Assembly: GCF_900109885.1 (NCBI RefSeq)
Contig: NZ_FOBS01000026.1
Span: forward strand, 1 to 43,880
DNA from: Syntrophus gentianae
GTDB lineage: Bacteria; Desulfobacterota; Syntrophia; Syntrophales; Syntrophaceae
Length of the DNA stretch: 43,880 nucleotides
Direction of reading: 5' to 3'
Made by a program: the position numbers and the translations under genes. Below, in pieces: positions 19,876-30,116 of this stretch. Under the pieces are notes generated by a model, which saw only the letters and a program-made list of their open reading frames with translations, ran no database searches and was not told where the DNA came from. Each line of letters starts with the position of its first letter. Position 1 is the first letter of the stretch.

Positions 19876-20988
19876 ATGAAGAAATTGTTCGAGACCAGTC
19901 AGATCGGCGGGATGAACCTTGCCAACCGCTTTGTCCGCTCGGCAACATGGGAAGGGCTGGCGACCGCTGAAGGCGGAGTGACGCCAAGGCTGATTGAACG
20001 GATGACCCGCCTCGCCAGAGGCGGAGTCGGCTTGATCATCAGCAGTCATACCTACGTAAGGCCGGAAGGTCAGGCGACCCCCTGGCAACTGGGCATCTAC
20101 AAGGACGAGCTCATTCCGGGCCTTTCGGAGATGGCTGGGGCCGTTCACAAGAACCGCGGACGAATCGTTCTGCAACTGGCCCATGCCGGAGCCTTTGCGG
20201 CTGAATCCGTGATCGACCGGCTTCCCCTTGCCGTATCGAATTATGAGGGCTTGGCCGATTCCCCGCGAAAACAAATTTCCCGACAGGACATAGAGGAACT
20301 TGTTGGCGCCTTTGCAGACGGCGCCCGCAGGGCGAAAGCGGCAGGTTTTGATGGCGTGGAGCTTCATGCCGCCCACGGATATCTCCTCAGCCAGTTCTTT
20401 TCCCCACTCTACAATCGACGCCGGGATGAATACGGCGGCAGCGTTGAAAACCGCGCCCGGGTCTGCCTGGAGATCCTCTCTGCTATCCGGGAAACCGTCG
20501 GCAGGGACTATCCCGTTTTGATCAAGATGAATGGGCAGGATTACAGCAGAGGCGGGCTGGTGCGGGAGGAATCCGTCCAGATCGCCCAGCTTCTCGCCGA
20601 AGTCGGGATCGATGCCGTGGAAGTCAGCGGGGGATTGCTCAAAAGTATCAAGACATCCCCCAGTCGACCGCGGATTGATCAAGTGGAAAAAGAAGTCTAT
20701 TTCCGGGAAGACGCCCGGCTCTTTAAGAAGGTATTGACCATCCCCCTGATCCTCGTCGGGGGAATACGATCCTTCGAGGTTGCCGAACAGCTCGTGGCAG
20801 ACGGGGAAGCCGACTACATCTCCATGAGCCGGCCCCTTATCCGGGAGCCCGAGCTGGTCAGCCGCTGGCAGGCCGGGGATCGTCGCAGAGCGGAATGCAC
20901 CTCGGACAACCTGTGCTTTGCGCCGGGCTTTAAAGGCGAAGGTGTATATTGCGTTTCCCGGGAGAAGGAAACAACACAGATTTCGTGA
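19876..20988 (+). CDS. Old Yellow Enzyme-family NADH:flavin oxidoreductase
   Basis: This 370-residue protein is an FMN-binding TIM-barrel oxidoreductase of the Old Yellow Enzyme family. It starts with KLFETSQIGGMNLANRFVRSA, has LQLAHAG, FDGVELHAAHGYLLSQFFSP with the His pair that holds the substrate carbonyl, RRDEYGGSVENRAR, and VGGIRS followed by SMSRPLI for phosphate binding. It lacks the C-terminal FeS/FAD half of dienoyl-CoA reductase, though Cys residues cluster at the end (CTSDNLCFAPGF, YCVS). The ATG at 19876 is chosen over 19855 because it begins exactly at the family N-terminus. It follows argJ after 56 bases and precedes a deacetylase gene by 13 bases. Substrate unknown; enoate or enone reduction is likely. 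Confidence 0.9.
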   Translation: MKKLFETSQIGGMNLANRFVRSATWEGLATAEGGVTPRLIERMTRLARGGVGLIISSHTYVRPEGQATPWQLGIYKDELIPGLSEMAGAVHKNRGRIVLQLAHAGAFAAESVIDRLPLAVSNYEGLADSPRKQISRQDIEELVGAFADGARRAKAAGFDGVELHAAHGYLLSQFFSPLYNRRRDEYGGSVENRARVCLEILSAIRETVGRDYPVLIKMNGQDYSRGGLVREESVQIAQLLAEVGIDAVEVSGGLLKSIKTSPSRPRIDQVEKEVYFREDARLFKKVLTIPLILVGGIRSFEVAEQLVADGEADYISMSRPLIREPELVSRWQAGDRRRAECTSDNLCFAPGFKGEGVYCVSREKETTQIS

Positions 20989-21001
20989 ATTCCGGGTTTG
21001 T

Positions 21002-21652
21002 ATGAAAGTTCTGCAATGCTGGGATGACGGTGTGGTCAGTGATGTACGCCTCGCCGATCTTCTGCGCCGTCAGAGGGCAAAGGCGACCTTCTGTCTTAAT
21101 CCGGGGCTTTATCAGGATACGCGCTCTTTTGGGTGGCTCGCTGAGGGCAGAGAAATCTGGCGGCTTGGCCATGCGGAACTGAAGTCGGTTTATGATGGGT
21201 TCGAGATCTGTTGCCACTCCATGACCCATCCCTACCTGACTTCCCTGACGAGCAGCCAGCTGGACTGGGAAATCAAGGCCAGCAAGGATCTTCTGGAAAA
21301 AATATTTTCGAAACACGTTTCAGGATTCTGTTATCCCTTCAACGATTACAATGATTCGGTTCTTGCTGCCGTCCGCGCCGCCGGTTATCTCTGGGCGCGG
21401 GGCGGAAAAGAGGAGGCGCACATTTTCCCTCCGGCTGATCCCCTGGCGTTTTCCCCTTCCTGTCACTTCCTCGATCCGGCTTTCTGGGGGAAATACGACC
21501 GCGCAAAGGAGAGGTCGGATGTATTCTTCTTCTGGGGGCACAGCTATGAACTGCATTCGGAGGATATGTGGATCGATTTTGAACGGCGGATTGAGAAGAT
21601 TTCTTCCGACGACGCCGTGGAATGGTCGTTCGTCGGAGATCTTTTCGTTTAA
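21002..21652 (+). CDS. NodB-like polysaccharide deacetylase-family protein, no signal peptide
   Basis: This 216-residue protein has the motifs of the carbohydrate esterase 4/NodB fold. Motif 1 is QCWDDG (Asp8-Asp9), motif 2 is CCHSMTHPYLT with metal-ligand His72 and His76, motif 3 is GFCYPFNDYN, and a WGHSYE near residue 180 resembles the late catalytic His motif. Start ATG 21002 places the first strand at residue 1, so there is no export signal and the protein should be cytoplasmic, unlike most peptidoglycan deacetylases. It lies 13 bases after the oxidoreductase gene and is probably co-transcribed with it. Substrate unknown; a soluble sugar or nucleoside N-acetyl compound is one option. Confidence 0.8.
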   Translation: MKVLQCWDDGVVSDVRLADLLRRQRAKATFCLNPGLYQDTRSFGWLAEGREIWRLGHAELKSVYDGFEICCHSMTHPYLTSLTSSQLDWEIKASKDLLEKIFSKHVSGFCYPFNDYNDSVLAAVRAAGYLWARGGKEEAHIFPPADPLAFSPSCHFLDPAFWGKYDRAKERSDVFFFWGHSYELHSEDMWIDFERRIEKISSDDAVEWSFVGDLFV

Positions 21653-21887
21653 ATGCCATCGGGAAACAGTCCTTCTTTAAAGACTGCTGCTATCCTGTCC
21701 TCAAAAAGAGCCTTCCGATAATCGCGATAATTTGCTGTTTTATCTTGCGTATTATAGATCTTTATGTTATCAGCCTGCCCAACTTCACACATCCTCGGAC
21801 CGGGAGGACGTTGCTTCTGAAATTCAGAAGTTTCCGCTCGGGTTGATGAGGGTGGAGGTAAACTAAAAAACAAAAAGGAGTTAATTT
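21653..21887 (+). other. rpsB upstream region with two adjacent hairpins (possible leader RNA)
   Basis: No gene is seen in these 235 bases. Close to rpsB are two hairpins in a row: TCCTC-N7-GAGGA (21792-21808) and CTTCTGAA-A-TTCAGAAG (21814-21830). There is no T-run after them, so they are not an ordinary terminator. rpsB transcripts in many bacteria carry a leader bound by ribosomal protein S2, and this is a candidate. Promoter candidates around 21731-21758 are weak. The ribosome site AAGGAG sits seven bases before the ATG. Confidence 0.4.
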
Positions 21888-22742
21888 ATGGCGATCATTT
21901 CCATGAAGTCGTTACTGGAGGCGGGTGTTCATTTCGGGCATCAGACCAACAAATGGAACCCGAAGATGAAACCCTATATTTTCGGGGCGAGAAACAATAT
22001 CTACATCATTGATCTTCAGCAGACGGTAGGCCTTTTTCAGACGGCCTATAATTTTGTGATCGATACCGTGACCGAAGGCGGAAATCTCCTGTTCATCGGT
22101 ACAAAGAAACAGTCTCAGGATTCCATCCGTGACGAAGCCGGGCGGTGCGGCATGCCCTTCGTAAACCAACGTTGGCTGGGCGGCATGTTGACGAATTTCG
22201 TCACCATCAAAAAAAGGATCGACCGTTTGAACAACCTGGAACAGATGTTCGAGGACGACAGCGTGCGGGCCTTTCCGAAAAAGGAAATCATGGGGCTTTC
22301 GAAGGAAAAGGAAAAACTGTCGAAGGTGATCGGCGGCATTTCGAAGATGAAAAGCCTCCCCGCGGCGGTGTTTGTCGTCGATCCGAAACGGGAAACCATT
22401 GCCGTCAATGAAGCCAAAAAATTAGGGATCCCTATCGTCGCCATTGTCGATACCAATTGTGATCCCGACGACATCGATTATATCATTCCGGGAAATGATG
22501 ACGCCATCCGGGCGATCAAGCTCTTTTCTTCAAAGTTTGCCGATGCGGTGCTGGAAGGAAAGCGACGGTATGAAGAAAAGATTCAGGCGGAAACGGATAA
22601 GGAATCTGAAACCGTCGAGCAGCAACTGGGAGAAAATTCTGAATCGGATGTTCCCGAGAGCATTGAAACTAAGGAAGGCGTTTCTGCCGCAGCGAATTCA
22701 GATCGGGATGAAACCGAGCAGTCAAATGTAGAGGAGGAATAA
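21888..22742 (+). CDS. rpsB: 30S ribosomal protein S2
   Basis: This 284-residue protein is ribosomal protein S2, recognised by [20 protein letters not shown] at the start, [11 protein letters not shown] (near 95), and the FVVDPKRE and [14 protein letters not shown] segments. The conserved body ends near residue 230; the last 50 or so residues are a low-complexity tail very rich in Glu, Asp and Ser that the usual S2 lacks. The tail probably is disordered. It heads the classical rpsB-tsf-pyrH-frr cluster, with tsf starting three bases after its stop. Confidence 0.98.
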   Translation: MAIISMKSLLEAGVHFGHQTNKWNPKMKPYIFGARNNIYIIDLQQTVGLFQTAYNFVIDTVTEGGNLLFIGTKKQSQDSIRDEAGRCGMPFVNQRWLGGMLTNFVTIKKRIDRLNNLEQMFEDDSVRAFPKKEIMGLSKEKEKLSKVIGGISKMKSLPAAVFVVDPKRETIAVNEAKKLGIPIVAIVDTNCDPDDIDYIIPGNDDAIRAIKLFSSKFADAVLEGKRRYEEKIQAETDKESETVEQQLGENSESDVPESIETKEGVSAAANSDRDETEQSNVEEE

Positions 22743-22745
22743 AAC

Positions 22746-24117
<1,372 letters not shown>

Positions 24118-24120
24118 GAT

Positions 24121-24678
24121 ATGAAGGATATTATCTTTGATGAGCTGAAGCAGAATATGGAGAAAGGATTGCAGGCCCTGGAAAAGTCCTTTAACAAGGT
24201 TCGCACGGGCAGGGCTTCGTTATCACTGCTTGACGGGATCAAAGTGGATTACTACGGAACCCCGACGCCCCTCAACCAGGTGGCCACGCTTTCAGTCCCG
24301 GAAAGCCGTTTGATCCTGATTTCTCCCTGGGACACGAGCGCCCTGAATGCCGTCGAGAAGGCGATCCAGAAATCTGATCTTGGACTCGTGCCGAACAATG
24401 ACGGCAAAATCATTCGCATTTCCATTCCTCCCCTGACGGAGGACAGGCGAAAGGAACTCGTCAAGGTCGTGCGCAAGATGGCGGAAGAAAGTAAGGTCAA
24501 GCTGAGAAACGCCAGGAGGGATGCCAACGAAGAATTCAAAACCCTGAAAAAGGGCAATGATATTTCCGAGGATCAGATGCATGATTATCAGGAGCAGGTC
24601 CAGAAGATGACGGACAGTTATATTGCGAAGGCTGAGGGGATTCTGGGGGAAAAAGAAAAGGAGATTATGGAGATCTAA
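24121..24678 (+). CDS. frr: Ribosome recycling factor
   Basis: This 185-residue protein splits post-termination ribosomes together with EF-G. The length is exactly usual, with [38 protein letters not shown], the [14 protein letters not shown] hinge segment and the long C-terminal helix. It is the last gene before a clear intrinsic terminator, so rpsB-tsf-pyrH-frr forms a transcription unit that may be partly separated from uppS onward. Confidence 0.98.
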   Translation: MKDIIFDELKQNMEKGLQALEKSFNKVRTGRASLSLLDGIKVDYYGTPTPLNQVATLSVPESRLILISPWDTSALNAVEKAIQKSDLGLVPNNDGKIIRISIPPLTEDRRKELVKVVRKMAEESKVKLRNARRDANEEFKTLKKGNDISEDQMHDYQEQVQKMTDSYIAKAEGILGEKEKEIMEI

Positions 24679-24718
24679 TAAGGTTTCCGGAAATCTTTGT
24701 TCCTTGAGGATTACGCGA

Positions 24719-24746
24719 GGGGAGCCGTAAGGCTCCCCATTTTGTT
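24719..24746 (+). terminator. Intrinsic terminator after frr
   Basis: GGGGAGCC (24719-24726) and GGCTCCCC (24731-24738) form a perfect 8-bp GC-rich stem with a GTAA tetraloop, followed by ATTTTGTT. It lies 41 bases after frr and 22 bases before uppS. Confidence 0.85.
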
Positions 24747-24767
24747 CATAGGTGGAATTATTGTTTA

Positions 24768-25514
24768 ATGGATCTTGATCCCAAGAAAATACCGCGCCAT
24801 ATTGCGATCATCATGGACGGCAATGGTCGCTGGGCGGAAAAACATGCCCTTGGACGGATCTTCGGACATAAGAAGGGTGCTGAAGCTGTTAATGTCACGG
24901 TCAGAGCCTGCCGGGAACTTGGAATTGAATATCTGACGCTGTATGCCTTTTCTTCGGAAAACTGGCTCCGTCCCAAGGTGGAGATTTCCGCGCTCATGAG
25001 CCTTCTGGAAGAGTATCTCGGCAGTCAGCTTGGGGAGATGATGGAAAACGGGATCCGGCTGAGGGCAATCGGCGATATCGAGATGCTTCGGGATTCCGTA
25101 AAGAAGATTCTGTTTCAAGTCATGGAAAAGACGGCCGCCAACAAGGCCATGACTCTGACCCTGGCCCTCAGCTACGGGGGAAGGGAAGAAATCCTGAGGG
25201 CTGTAAAAAACATCGTGCAGGACGGCCTGAACGGAAGGATTCGGACTGAAGATGTTAACCGCGAACTTTTCACGAGCTATCTTTATACTGCCGAGATGCC
25301 GGATCCGGACCTTCTGATTCGAACCAGCGGAGAACAGCGCATCAGCAACTTCTACCTCTGGCAGATGGCCTATACCGAGTTCCATTTTACGGATGTGTTG
25401 TGGCCGGATTTTGGTCGGGAGGATCTTGTGCGAGCGATCGCCGATTACCAGTCCCGGGAGAGGCGGTTCGGAATGACGAGCGAGCAGGTTAAAGATATTT
25501 CGAGTAAGTCATGA
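24768..25514 (+). CDS. uppS: Undecaprenyl diphosphate synthase (cis-prenyltransferase)
   Basis: This 248-residue enzyme extends farnesyl diphosphate with isopentenyl units to make the C55 lipid carrier for cell wall synthesis. The catalytic motif IIMDGNGRWAEK includes Asp17, then GHKKGAEAV, YLTLYAFSSENWLRP, and the late LIRTSGEQRISNFYLWQMAY and the YTEFHFTDVLWPDF segment. It belongs with cdsA and dxr directly downstream. A short gap with an intrinsic terminator separates it from frr, so some read-through or a local promoter is needed. Confidence 0.97.
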   Translation: MDLDPKKIPRHIAIIMDGNGRWAEKHALGRIFGHKKGAEAVNVTVRACRELGIEYLTLYAFSSENWLRPKVEISALMSLLEEYLGSQLGEMMENGIRLRAIGDIEMLRDSVKKILFQVMEKTAANKAMTLTLALSYGGREEILRAVKNIVQDGLNGRIRTEDVNRELFTSYLYTAEMPDPDLLIRTSGEQRISNFYLWQMAYTEFHFTDVLWPDFGREDLVRAIADYQSRERRFGMTSEQVKDISSKS

Positions 25515-25521
25515 TCAGCTT

Positions 25522-26328
25522 ATGACACCGCACGTTCAGAGATGGATAACGGGGATCATCGCAGCTCCCGTAGTCTTGGCCTTGACTTATTTTTGTTCCG
25601 AGGCGCTTTTTTCCGGGGTGATGGTTGCGATCATTCTGGTGGCGGCTTTTGAGTATAATGCCCTGATCTTCGGAAAGGGATTTTTCTGGGAAAAGTTGGA
25701 AGTTCTCTGCAGTGCGCTTCTTCTTCCCGTTGCAGCCTATCTTGGCGGGGAAGAGCTGCTCTTCGCTGTTTTGACCTTGTCCGTCCTGATCATTTCTCTG
25801 GACTCCCTGTCGCGCGCAAAAACGGACGAAATTTCCCTCGTTCCCGTCAGTAAAGTCTTATTCGGCCTTGTTTATATCCCTCTAATGCTCTCCTACTTCA
25901 TCCTTCTTCGAAAGACGGAAAACGGTGTCTTATGGATTTTCTTTATCCTCGTGCTGCCGATTTCCGGCGATATCGCCGCGTTTTATTTCGGCCGGACCCT
26001 GGGAAAGCATAAACTTTACCCACGGATAAGTCCTGGAAAGACCGTGGAAGGCGCCATCGGTTCGATGGCCGGAAGTGTCGTGGCCGTTTTGCTCTACTCC
26101 ACCTTTGTTCTGGCTTCTATGCCGATTCTCCATGCCCTTTTGCTGGCGGTCGTTGGAAACTGTATAGCTCAACTGGGCGATCTCTTTGAATCCATGATTA
26201 AAAGGGCGGTCGGTGTCAAGGACTCCGGGAGGATCATGCCGGGGCATGGCGGAATCCTGGACCGGCTGGATTGTTTGATCTTTCTCGTCCCATTCGTTTA
26301 TTATTATCGCATCTATTGGATTCCATGA
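25522..26328 (+). CDS. cdsA: Phosphatidate cytidylyltransferase
   Basis: This 268-residue integral membrane enzyme makes CDP-diacylglycerol from phosphatidic acid and CTP. It has about seven hydrophobic segments and the C-terminal family signature GVKDSGRIMPGHGGILDRLD at about 232-251. It begins seven bases after uppS and its TGA overlaps the dxr ATG (ATGA), so the genes are coupled. Its product feeds pssA, encoded in the same cluster. Confidence 0.95.
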   Translation: MTPHVQRWITGIIAAPVVLALTYFCSEALFSGVMVAIILVAAFEYNALIFGKGFFWEKLEVLCSALLLPVAAYLGGEELLFAVLTLSVLIISLDSLSRAKTDEISLVPVSKVLFGLVYIPLMLSYFILLRKTENGVLWIFFILVLPISGDIAAFYFGRTLGKHKLYPRISPGKTVEGAIGSMAGSVVAVLLYSTFVLASMPILHALLLAVVGNCIAQLGDLFESMIKRAVGVKDSGRIMPGHGGILDRLDCLIFLVPFVYYYRIYWIP

Positions 26329-27488
26329 AAAAGATATCGATTCTGGGTTCTACGGGCTCCATCGGTCGAAATTCTCTCGAAGTGATTCGCAGAAATCCGG
26401 AAAAGTTCAGAATTGTCGCCTTGGCGGCCGGAAGGAATATTTCCGAACTGAAGCGGCAGATCGAGGAGTTCCAGCCCTTGGCCGTATCCGTCATCGATGA
26501 AAGCCACGCCCGGGAACTGAAAAAGGAACTCCCTACATCGGCTGGGGTGGACATTCTCTACGGTCCGGAAGGCTATCGCCAGGTCGCGGGCCTGCCGGAT
26601 GCCGAGATGGTGATCTCGGCCATGGTGGGAGCTTCAGGTCTTATGCCGACCCTGGCGGCTCTTGAGGCGGGGAAGAATGTTGCGCTGGCCAATAAGGAAA
26701 CGCTGGTCATGGCGGGGCAACTCGTTCTTGAGATGGCAAAGGGCAGGGGGGCAAATCTTTTGCCCGTGGACAGCGAGCACAGCGCCATTTTCCAATGTCT
26801 TTCCGGTCAAAGGTCTCAAGGGATAAGACGCATCTATCTGACGGCATCGGGTGGACCATTTTTTCGATTTTCCAAAGAACGCCTGGAAAAGGTGAAACCG
26901 GAAGACGCCCTGAAACACCCGAACTGGAGTATGGGGAACAAAATCACCGTTGATTCGGCAACGATGATGAACAAGGGGCTTGAAGTTATCGAGGCAAAAT
27001 GGCTTTTTGGCGTCGATATCGATCAGATCCAGGTCTGCATTCATCCGCAGAGCATTGTTCATTCCATGGTGGAATTTATTGACGGTTCCGTACTGGCGCA
27101 ACTGGGCATCCCGGATATGAAAATTCCGATTGCCTATGCCCTCTCTTTCCCGGAACGGCTGGATTATCCTGAACTGTCCCTGGATCTTTTCAAAGCCGGC
27201 CCGCTGGAATTTTTCCCTCCGGATCCTGAACGGTTCCCTGCTCTTGCGCTGGCCTGCGAAGCCGCGAGGCAAGGCGGGACCATGCCTGCCGTCCTGAATG
27301 CGGCCAATGAGATCGCCGTTGAGGCGTTCCTTGCCGAGAGCCTGCCTTTTCTGAATATCGCCCAACTTGTCGAAGAGGTCATGGCAGCCCATTCATCAAA
27401 GGGCTCACCGAATATAGAAGACATCCTGGAAGCGGATGCGTGGGCGCGGAGAGAATCACAAAAACTTCTTAAATGCATGAGGGATTAA
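26325..27488 (+). CDS. dxr: 1-deoxy-D-xylulose 5-phosphate reductoisomerase
   Basis: This 387-residue NADPH enzyme makes 2-C-methyl-D-erythritol 4-phosphate, the committed step of the MEP isoprenoid pathway. It has the N-terminal nucleotide-binding ILGSTGSIGRNSL, ALANKETLVMAG, the metal and substrate site PVDSEHSAIFQCL, and HPNWSMGNKITVDSATMMNK (20 residues). Start ATG 26325 overlaps the cdsA stop by four bases and gives the family N-terminus. ispG of the same pathway is also in this window at 35831. Confidence 0.97.
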   Translation: MKKISILGSTGSIGRNSLEVIRRNPEKFRIVALAAGRNISELKRQIEEFQPLAVSVIDESHARELKKELPTSAGVDILYGPEGYRQVAGLPDAEMVISAMVGASGLMPTLAALEAGKNVALANKETLVMAGQLVLEMAKGRGANLLPVDSEHSAIFQCLSGQRSQGIRRIYLTASGGPFFRFSKERLEKVKPEDALKHPNWSMGNKITVDSATMMNKGLEVIEAKWLFGVDIDQIQVCIHPQSIVHSMVEFIDGSVLAQLGIPDMKIPIAYALSFPERLDYPELSLDLFKAGPLEFFPPDPERFPALALACEAARQGGTMPAVLNAANEIAVEAFLAESLPFLNIAQLVEEVMAAHSSKGSPNIEDILEADAWARRESQKLLKCMRD

Positions 27489-27491
27489 AGA

Positions 27492-28592
27492 ATGATCGGA
27501 GTAAGCATACTATCCGTTATAATACTGCTGGGCGTCCTCATATTCGTGCACGAACTGGGGCATTTCCTGGCGGCAAAATATTCCGGGGTCGGCGTCCTCA
27601 AGTTTTCTCTGGGGTTTGGTCCGAAGATCATCGGCCGGAAGAGAGGGGAAACGGAATATCTCCTTTCCCTCATTCCTCTGGGGGGCTATGTCAAGCTTCT
27701 CGGGGAATCTCCCGATGATCAGCTCTCTGAGGAGGATGAGAAAAGGTCCTTCCTGAAGCAGCCTGTATGGAAACGGATTCTCATCGTCGCCGCGGGACCG
27801 CTTTTCAATATCTTCTTTGCCATTCTCCTTTTTACTCTTATCTATATGACGGGAGTTCCTGTTCTTTCGGCCAAAGTGGGGGGCGTTGAAAAAGGGAGCG
27901 TTGCCTATCAGGCGGGGATTCTCAAGGATGATCAGATCCTGGCCGTCAATGGAAAAGCGATCTCCCAGTGGGAGGAGTTGGCTGAGGCCATCGGAAAGAG
28001 CCGGGGAAAGCCTCTGAAACTGAAGATTGAGCGGAACCGGACCGTCCTGGAAGTGACGCTCGTCCCGCAATTGATGAAGGCGAAGAATATCTTCGAGGAG
28101 AATGTGGAAAAGTATCGGATCGGAATCAGCGCTTCCTCTTATATCCTCTTTGAAAGAAAGGGTCCCATTGGCGCCTTCTGGATGAGCCTGAAGCAGACCT
28201 GGACGATCTCGAAGCTGACCCTGGTAGGCATTGTAAAAATGATCGAAGGGGTGATTTCTCCGAAAAATCTCGGAGGTCCGATCCTGATCGCCCAGATTGC
28301 CGGCGCCCAGGTGAAGGAGGGGATCACACCCTTTCTGATGTTTATGGGGCTCCTCAGCATCAATCTGGCCATTCTGAATCTTCTGCCCATTCCCGTTCTG
28401 GATGGCGGCCATCTCTTATTCTTTATTGTGGAGGCGATTATAGGACGAGAGATCAACCTCCACTGGCGGGAAATAGCCCAGCAGGTGGGGCTGGTGATTC
28501 TTATCCTCTTGATGGCTTTTGCCTTTGCAATGGACATTGGCCGCTTGAATATCGGATTTATCAATGATTTACTGAAAATGATCGGCAGGTAA
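27492..28592 (+). CDS. rseP: RIP metalloprotease RseP (site-2 protease)
   Basis: This 366-residue intramembrane zinc protease cuts membrane-bound anti-sigma factors and signal peptide remnants. The zinc motif HELGH is at 20-24 in the first membrane segment (metal ligands His20, His24; catalytic Glu21), and the third ligand lies in LLPIPVLDGGHLLFF near 300. There is a single central PDZ domain (about 115-190), whereas E. coli RseP has two, which explains the shorter length. It starts three bases after dxr and ends five bases before tsaB. Confidence 0.95.
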   Translation: MIGVSILSVIILLGVLIFVHELGHFLAAKYSGVGVLKFSLGFGPKIIGRKRGETEYLLSLIPLGGYVKLLGESPDDQLSEEDEKRSFLKQPVWKRILIVAAGPLFNIFFAILLFTLIYMTGVPVLSAKVGGVEKGSVAYQAGILKDDQILAVNGKAISQWEELAEAIGKSRGKPLKLKIERNRTVLEVTLVPQLMKAKNIFEENVEKYRIGISASSYILFERKGPIGAFWMSLKQTWTISKLTLVGIVKMIEGVISPKNLGGPILIAQIAGAQVKEGITPFLMFMGLLSINLAILNLLPIPVLDGGHLLFFIVEAIIGREINLHWREIAQQVGLVILILLMAFAFAMDIGRLNIGFINDLLKMIGR

Positions 28593-28597
28593 TAACC

Positions 28598-29323
28598 ATG
28601 ATTACGCTTGCACTGGACACATCGGCAAAGACCGTTGGAATTGCGCTTCTGGAAGATGAGAACATTCTTGTGGAGAGTTTCTATAATCTTGGCGTCAATT
28701 CTTCCGTTCTATTGTTGCCGGCCATCGAAGACGTGTTCGGGAAGGCGGGACTGGATGTGGAGCGCGTCGATCTTTTGGCCTGTACCGTGGGGCCGGGTTC
28801 GTTCACCGGCTTGAGAATCGGCCTGGGCACGTTGAAAGGGCTGGCTTTGGCGACAGGCAAGCCCATTGTAGGGGTTTCCACTCTGGAAGCCCTCGCCTTC
28901 AACGGCATCCATGCCTCCGGATGGATCTGTCCCATGATGGATGCGCAGAAAAAGCAGATTTATACCGCGATTTACACATCCGAACCCGATTGTTCTCTAA
29001 GAAGGATCGGCGAGGAGAGACTGGTCGATCTGGATGCATTTTTGCCCCTGATCTCGGAAAAGGCCCTGTTCATCGGTGATGGGGCGATGAAATACCGGGA
29101 CCGGATTGCGGAATTTCTTACGGACCGATCCTCTTTTGCCGCGCCGCACCTTCATGCCGTCCGGGCATCCGCTGTGGGGCTGCTTGCCAGAAGAAACTTC
29201 GCCCGAGGGGAGATCCTCGATCTTATGACTTTTACGCCCCGCTATCTCCGTCTTTCTGAAGCGGAGGTAAAACTTCTTCAAAAAAATGCTGAAGAGGACG
29301 AACAAAGGAATCCCATAAGATGA
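28598..29323 (+). CDS. tsaB: tRNA threonylcarbamoyladenosine biosynthesis protein TsaB
   Basis: This 241-residue ASKHA-fold protein is a partner of TsaD in making t6A on tRNA. Family signs are ALDTSAKTVGIAL at the start, VGPGSFTGLRIGLGTLKGLA (20 residues, near 65-84), VGVSTLEALA and PMMDAQKKQIYTA. It lies in the rpsB-pssA cluster, as often in deltaproteobacteria. tcdA, which modifies t6A further, is in the same window but in a separate unit. Confidence 0.93.
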   Translation: MITLALDTSAKTVGIALLEDENILVESFYNLGVNSSVLLLPAIEDVFGKAGLDVERVDLLACTVGPGSFTGLRIGLGTLKGLALATGKPIVGVSTLEALAFNGIHASGWICPMMDAQKKQIYTAIYTSEPDCSLRRIGEERLVDLDAFLPLISEKALFIGDGAMKYRDRIAEFLTDRSSFAAPHLHAVRASAVGLLARRNFARGEILDLMTFTPRYLRLSEAEVKLLQKNAEEDEQRNPIR

Positions 29324-29474
29324 TTGACAAGCCATTTTAATTAAGATAAGTCTTCCTGGCTTGGGAGGAAAAATCTGAAAGTTGTTAACCATTTATTAAC
29401 AGGGAAGAATTGATCATTTTTTATACAGAGGCTCTCTCGATTCTTTTTCATGGTTTTTTTAGGATTGTTTCAAG

Positions 29475-30116
29475 ATGAAGCATGACAGTCTGATTGTTTT
29501 TGAAGGGCTTCCCTTTATTGCCGCTTTCGGTGTCTTAACCTTCCTTGCCGCCTTTTTTTTCGAATCATTATGGATTGCCGTCATTCCCTTGGTTGCCACG
29601 ATCTTTACGGCCTGGTTTTTTCGTAATCCGGACAGACGGGTTCCCGAAAATGAGAAAGTGATCGTTTCTCCTGCCGATGGCAAAGTGATCAGGATCGATG
29701 AGGGTTTTCATCACGAACTGCTTTCCGGGCCATGCAGGAAAATCAGTATTTTTATGAATGTCTTCAATGTTCATGTCAATAGGGCCCCCTATTCCGGAAC
29801 CGTCGCGGCGATTCGTTACAACCCCGGAAGCTTTCTATCGGCGAATCTGGATAAGGCGTCGGAGGAGAATGAACGAAATGCCATCCTGATCCGGACGGAG
29901 AATGGGCGGGAAATCCTGACCATCCAGATTGCCGGATTGATTGCCCGCAGAATTGTCTGCTGGGTGGACAAGGGGGCAAATCTGAAGCGGGGTGAACGCA
30001 TCGGTTTGATTCGCTTTGGTTCCCGGCTGGAGGTATTTTTGCCGATGGAAACGAAACTATGCGTCGCCAAAGGGGACAAAGTGCAAGCAGGGCAAACGCC
30101 CATAGGGATTTTTTGA
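29475..30116 (+). CDS. psd: Phosphatidylserine decarboxylase, short (archaeal-type) form
   Basis: This 213-residue pyruvoyl enzyme turns phosphatidylserine into phosphatidylethanolamine. Two N-terminal membrane segments (about 10-50) are followed by FRNPDRRVPENEKVIVSPADG, with FMNVFNVHVNRAPYSG for substrate binding, and the self-cleavage site in IRFGSRLEVFLP (Gly-Ser, near 178-179), where Ser becomes the pyruvoyl group. The length fits the short Psd form, not the long E. coli one. The stop overlaps the pssA start by one base, so the enzymes for two successive steps are coupled. The 151-base gap upstream holds a TTGACA at 29324-29329 without a good -10. Confidence 0.94.
   Translation: MKHDSLIVFEGLPFIAAFGVLTFLAAFFFESLWIAVIPLVATIFTAWFFRNPDRRVPENEKVIVSPADGKVIRIDEGFHHELLSGPCRKISIFMNVFNVHVNRAPYSGTVAAIRYNPGSFLSANLDKASEENERNAILIRTENGREILTIQIAGLIARRIVCWVDKGANLKRGERIGLIRFGSRLEVFLPMETKLCVAKGDKVQAGQTPIGIF

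Noticed and set aside
29324-29352. Promoter for psd beginning TTGACA just after tsaB
   Set aside because: No acceptable -10 box at 15-19 bases, so it is noted only in the psd entry.
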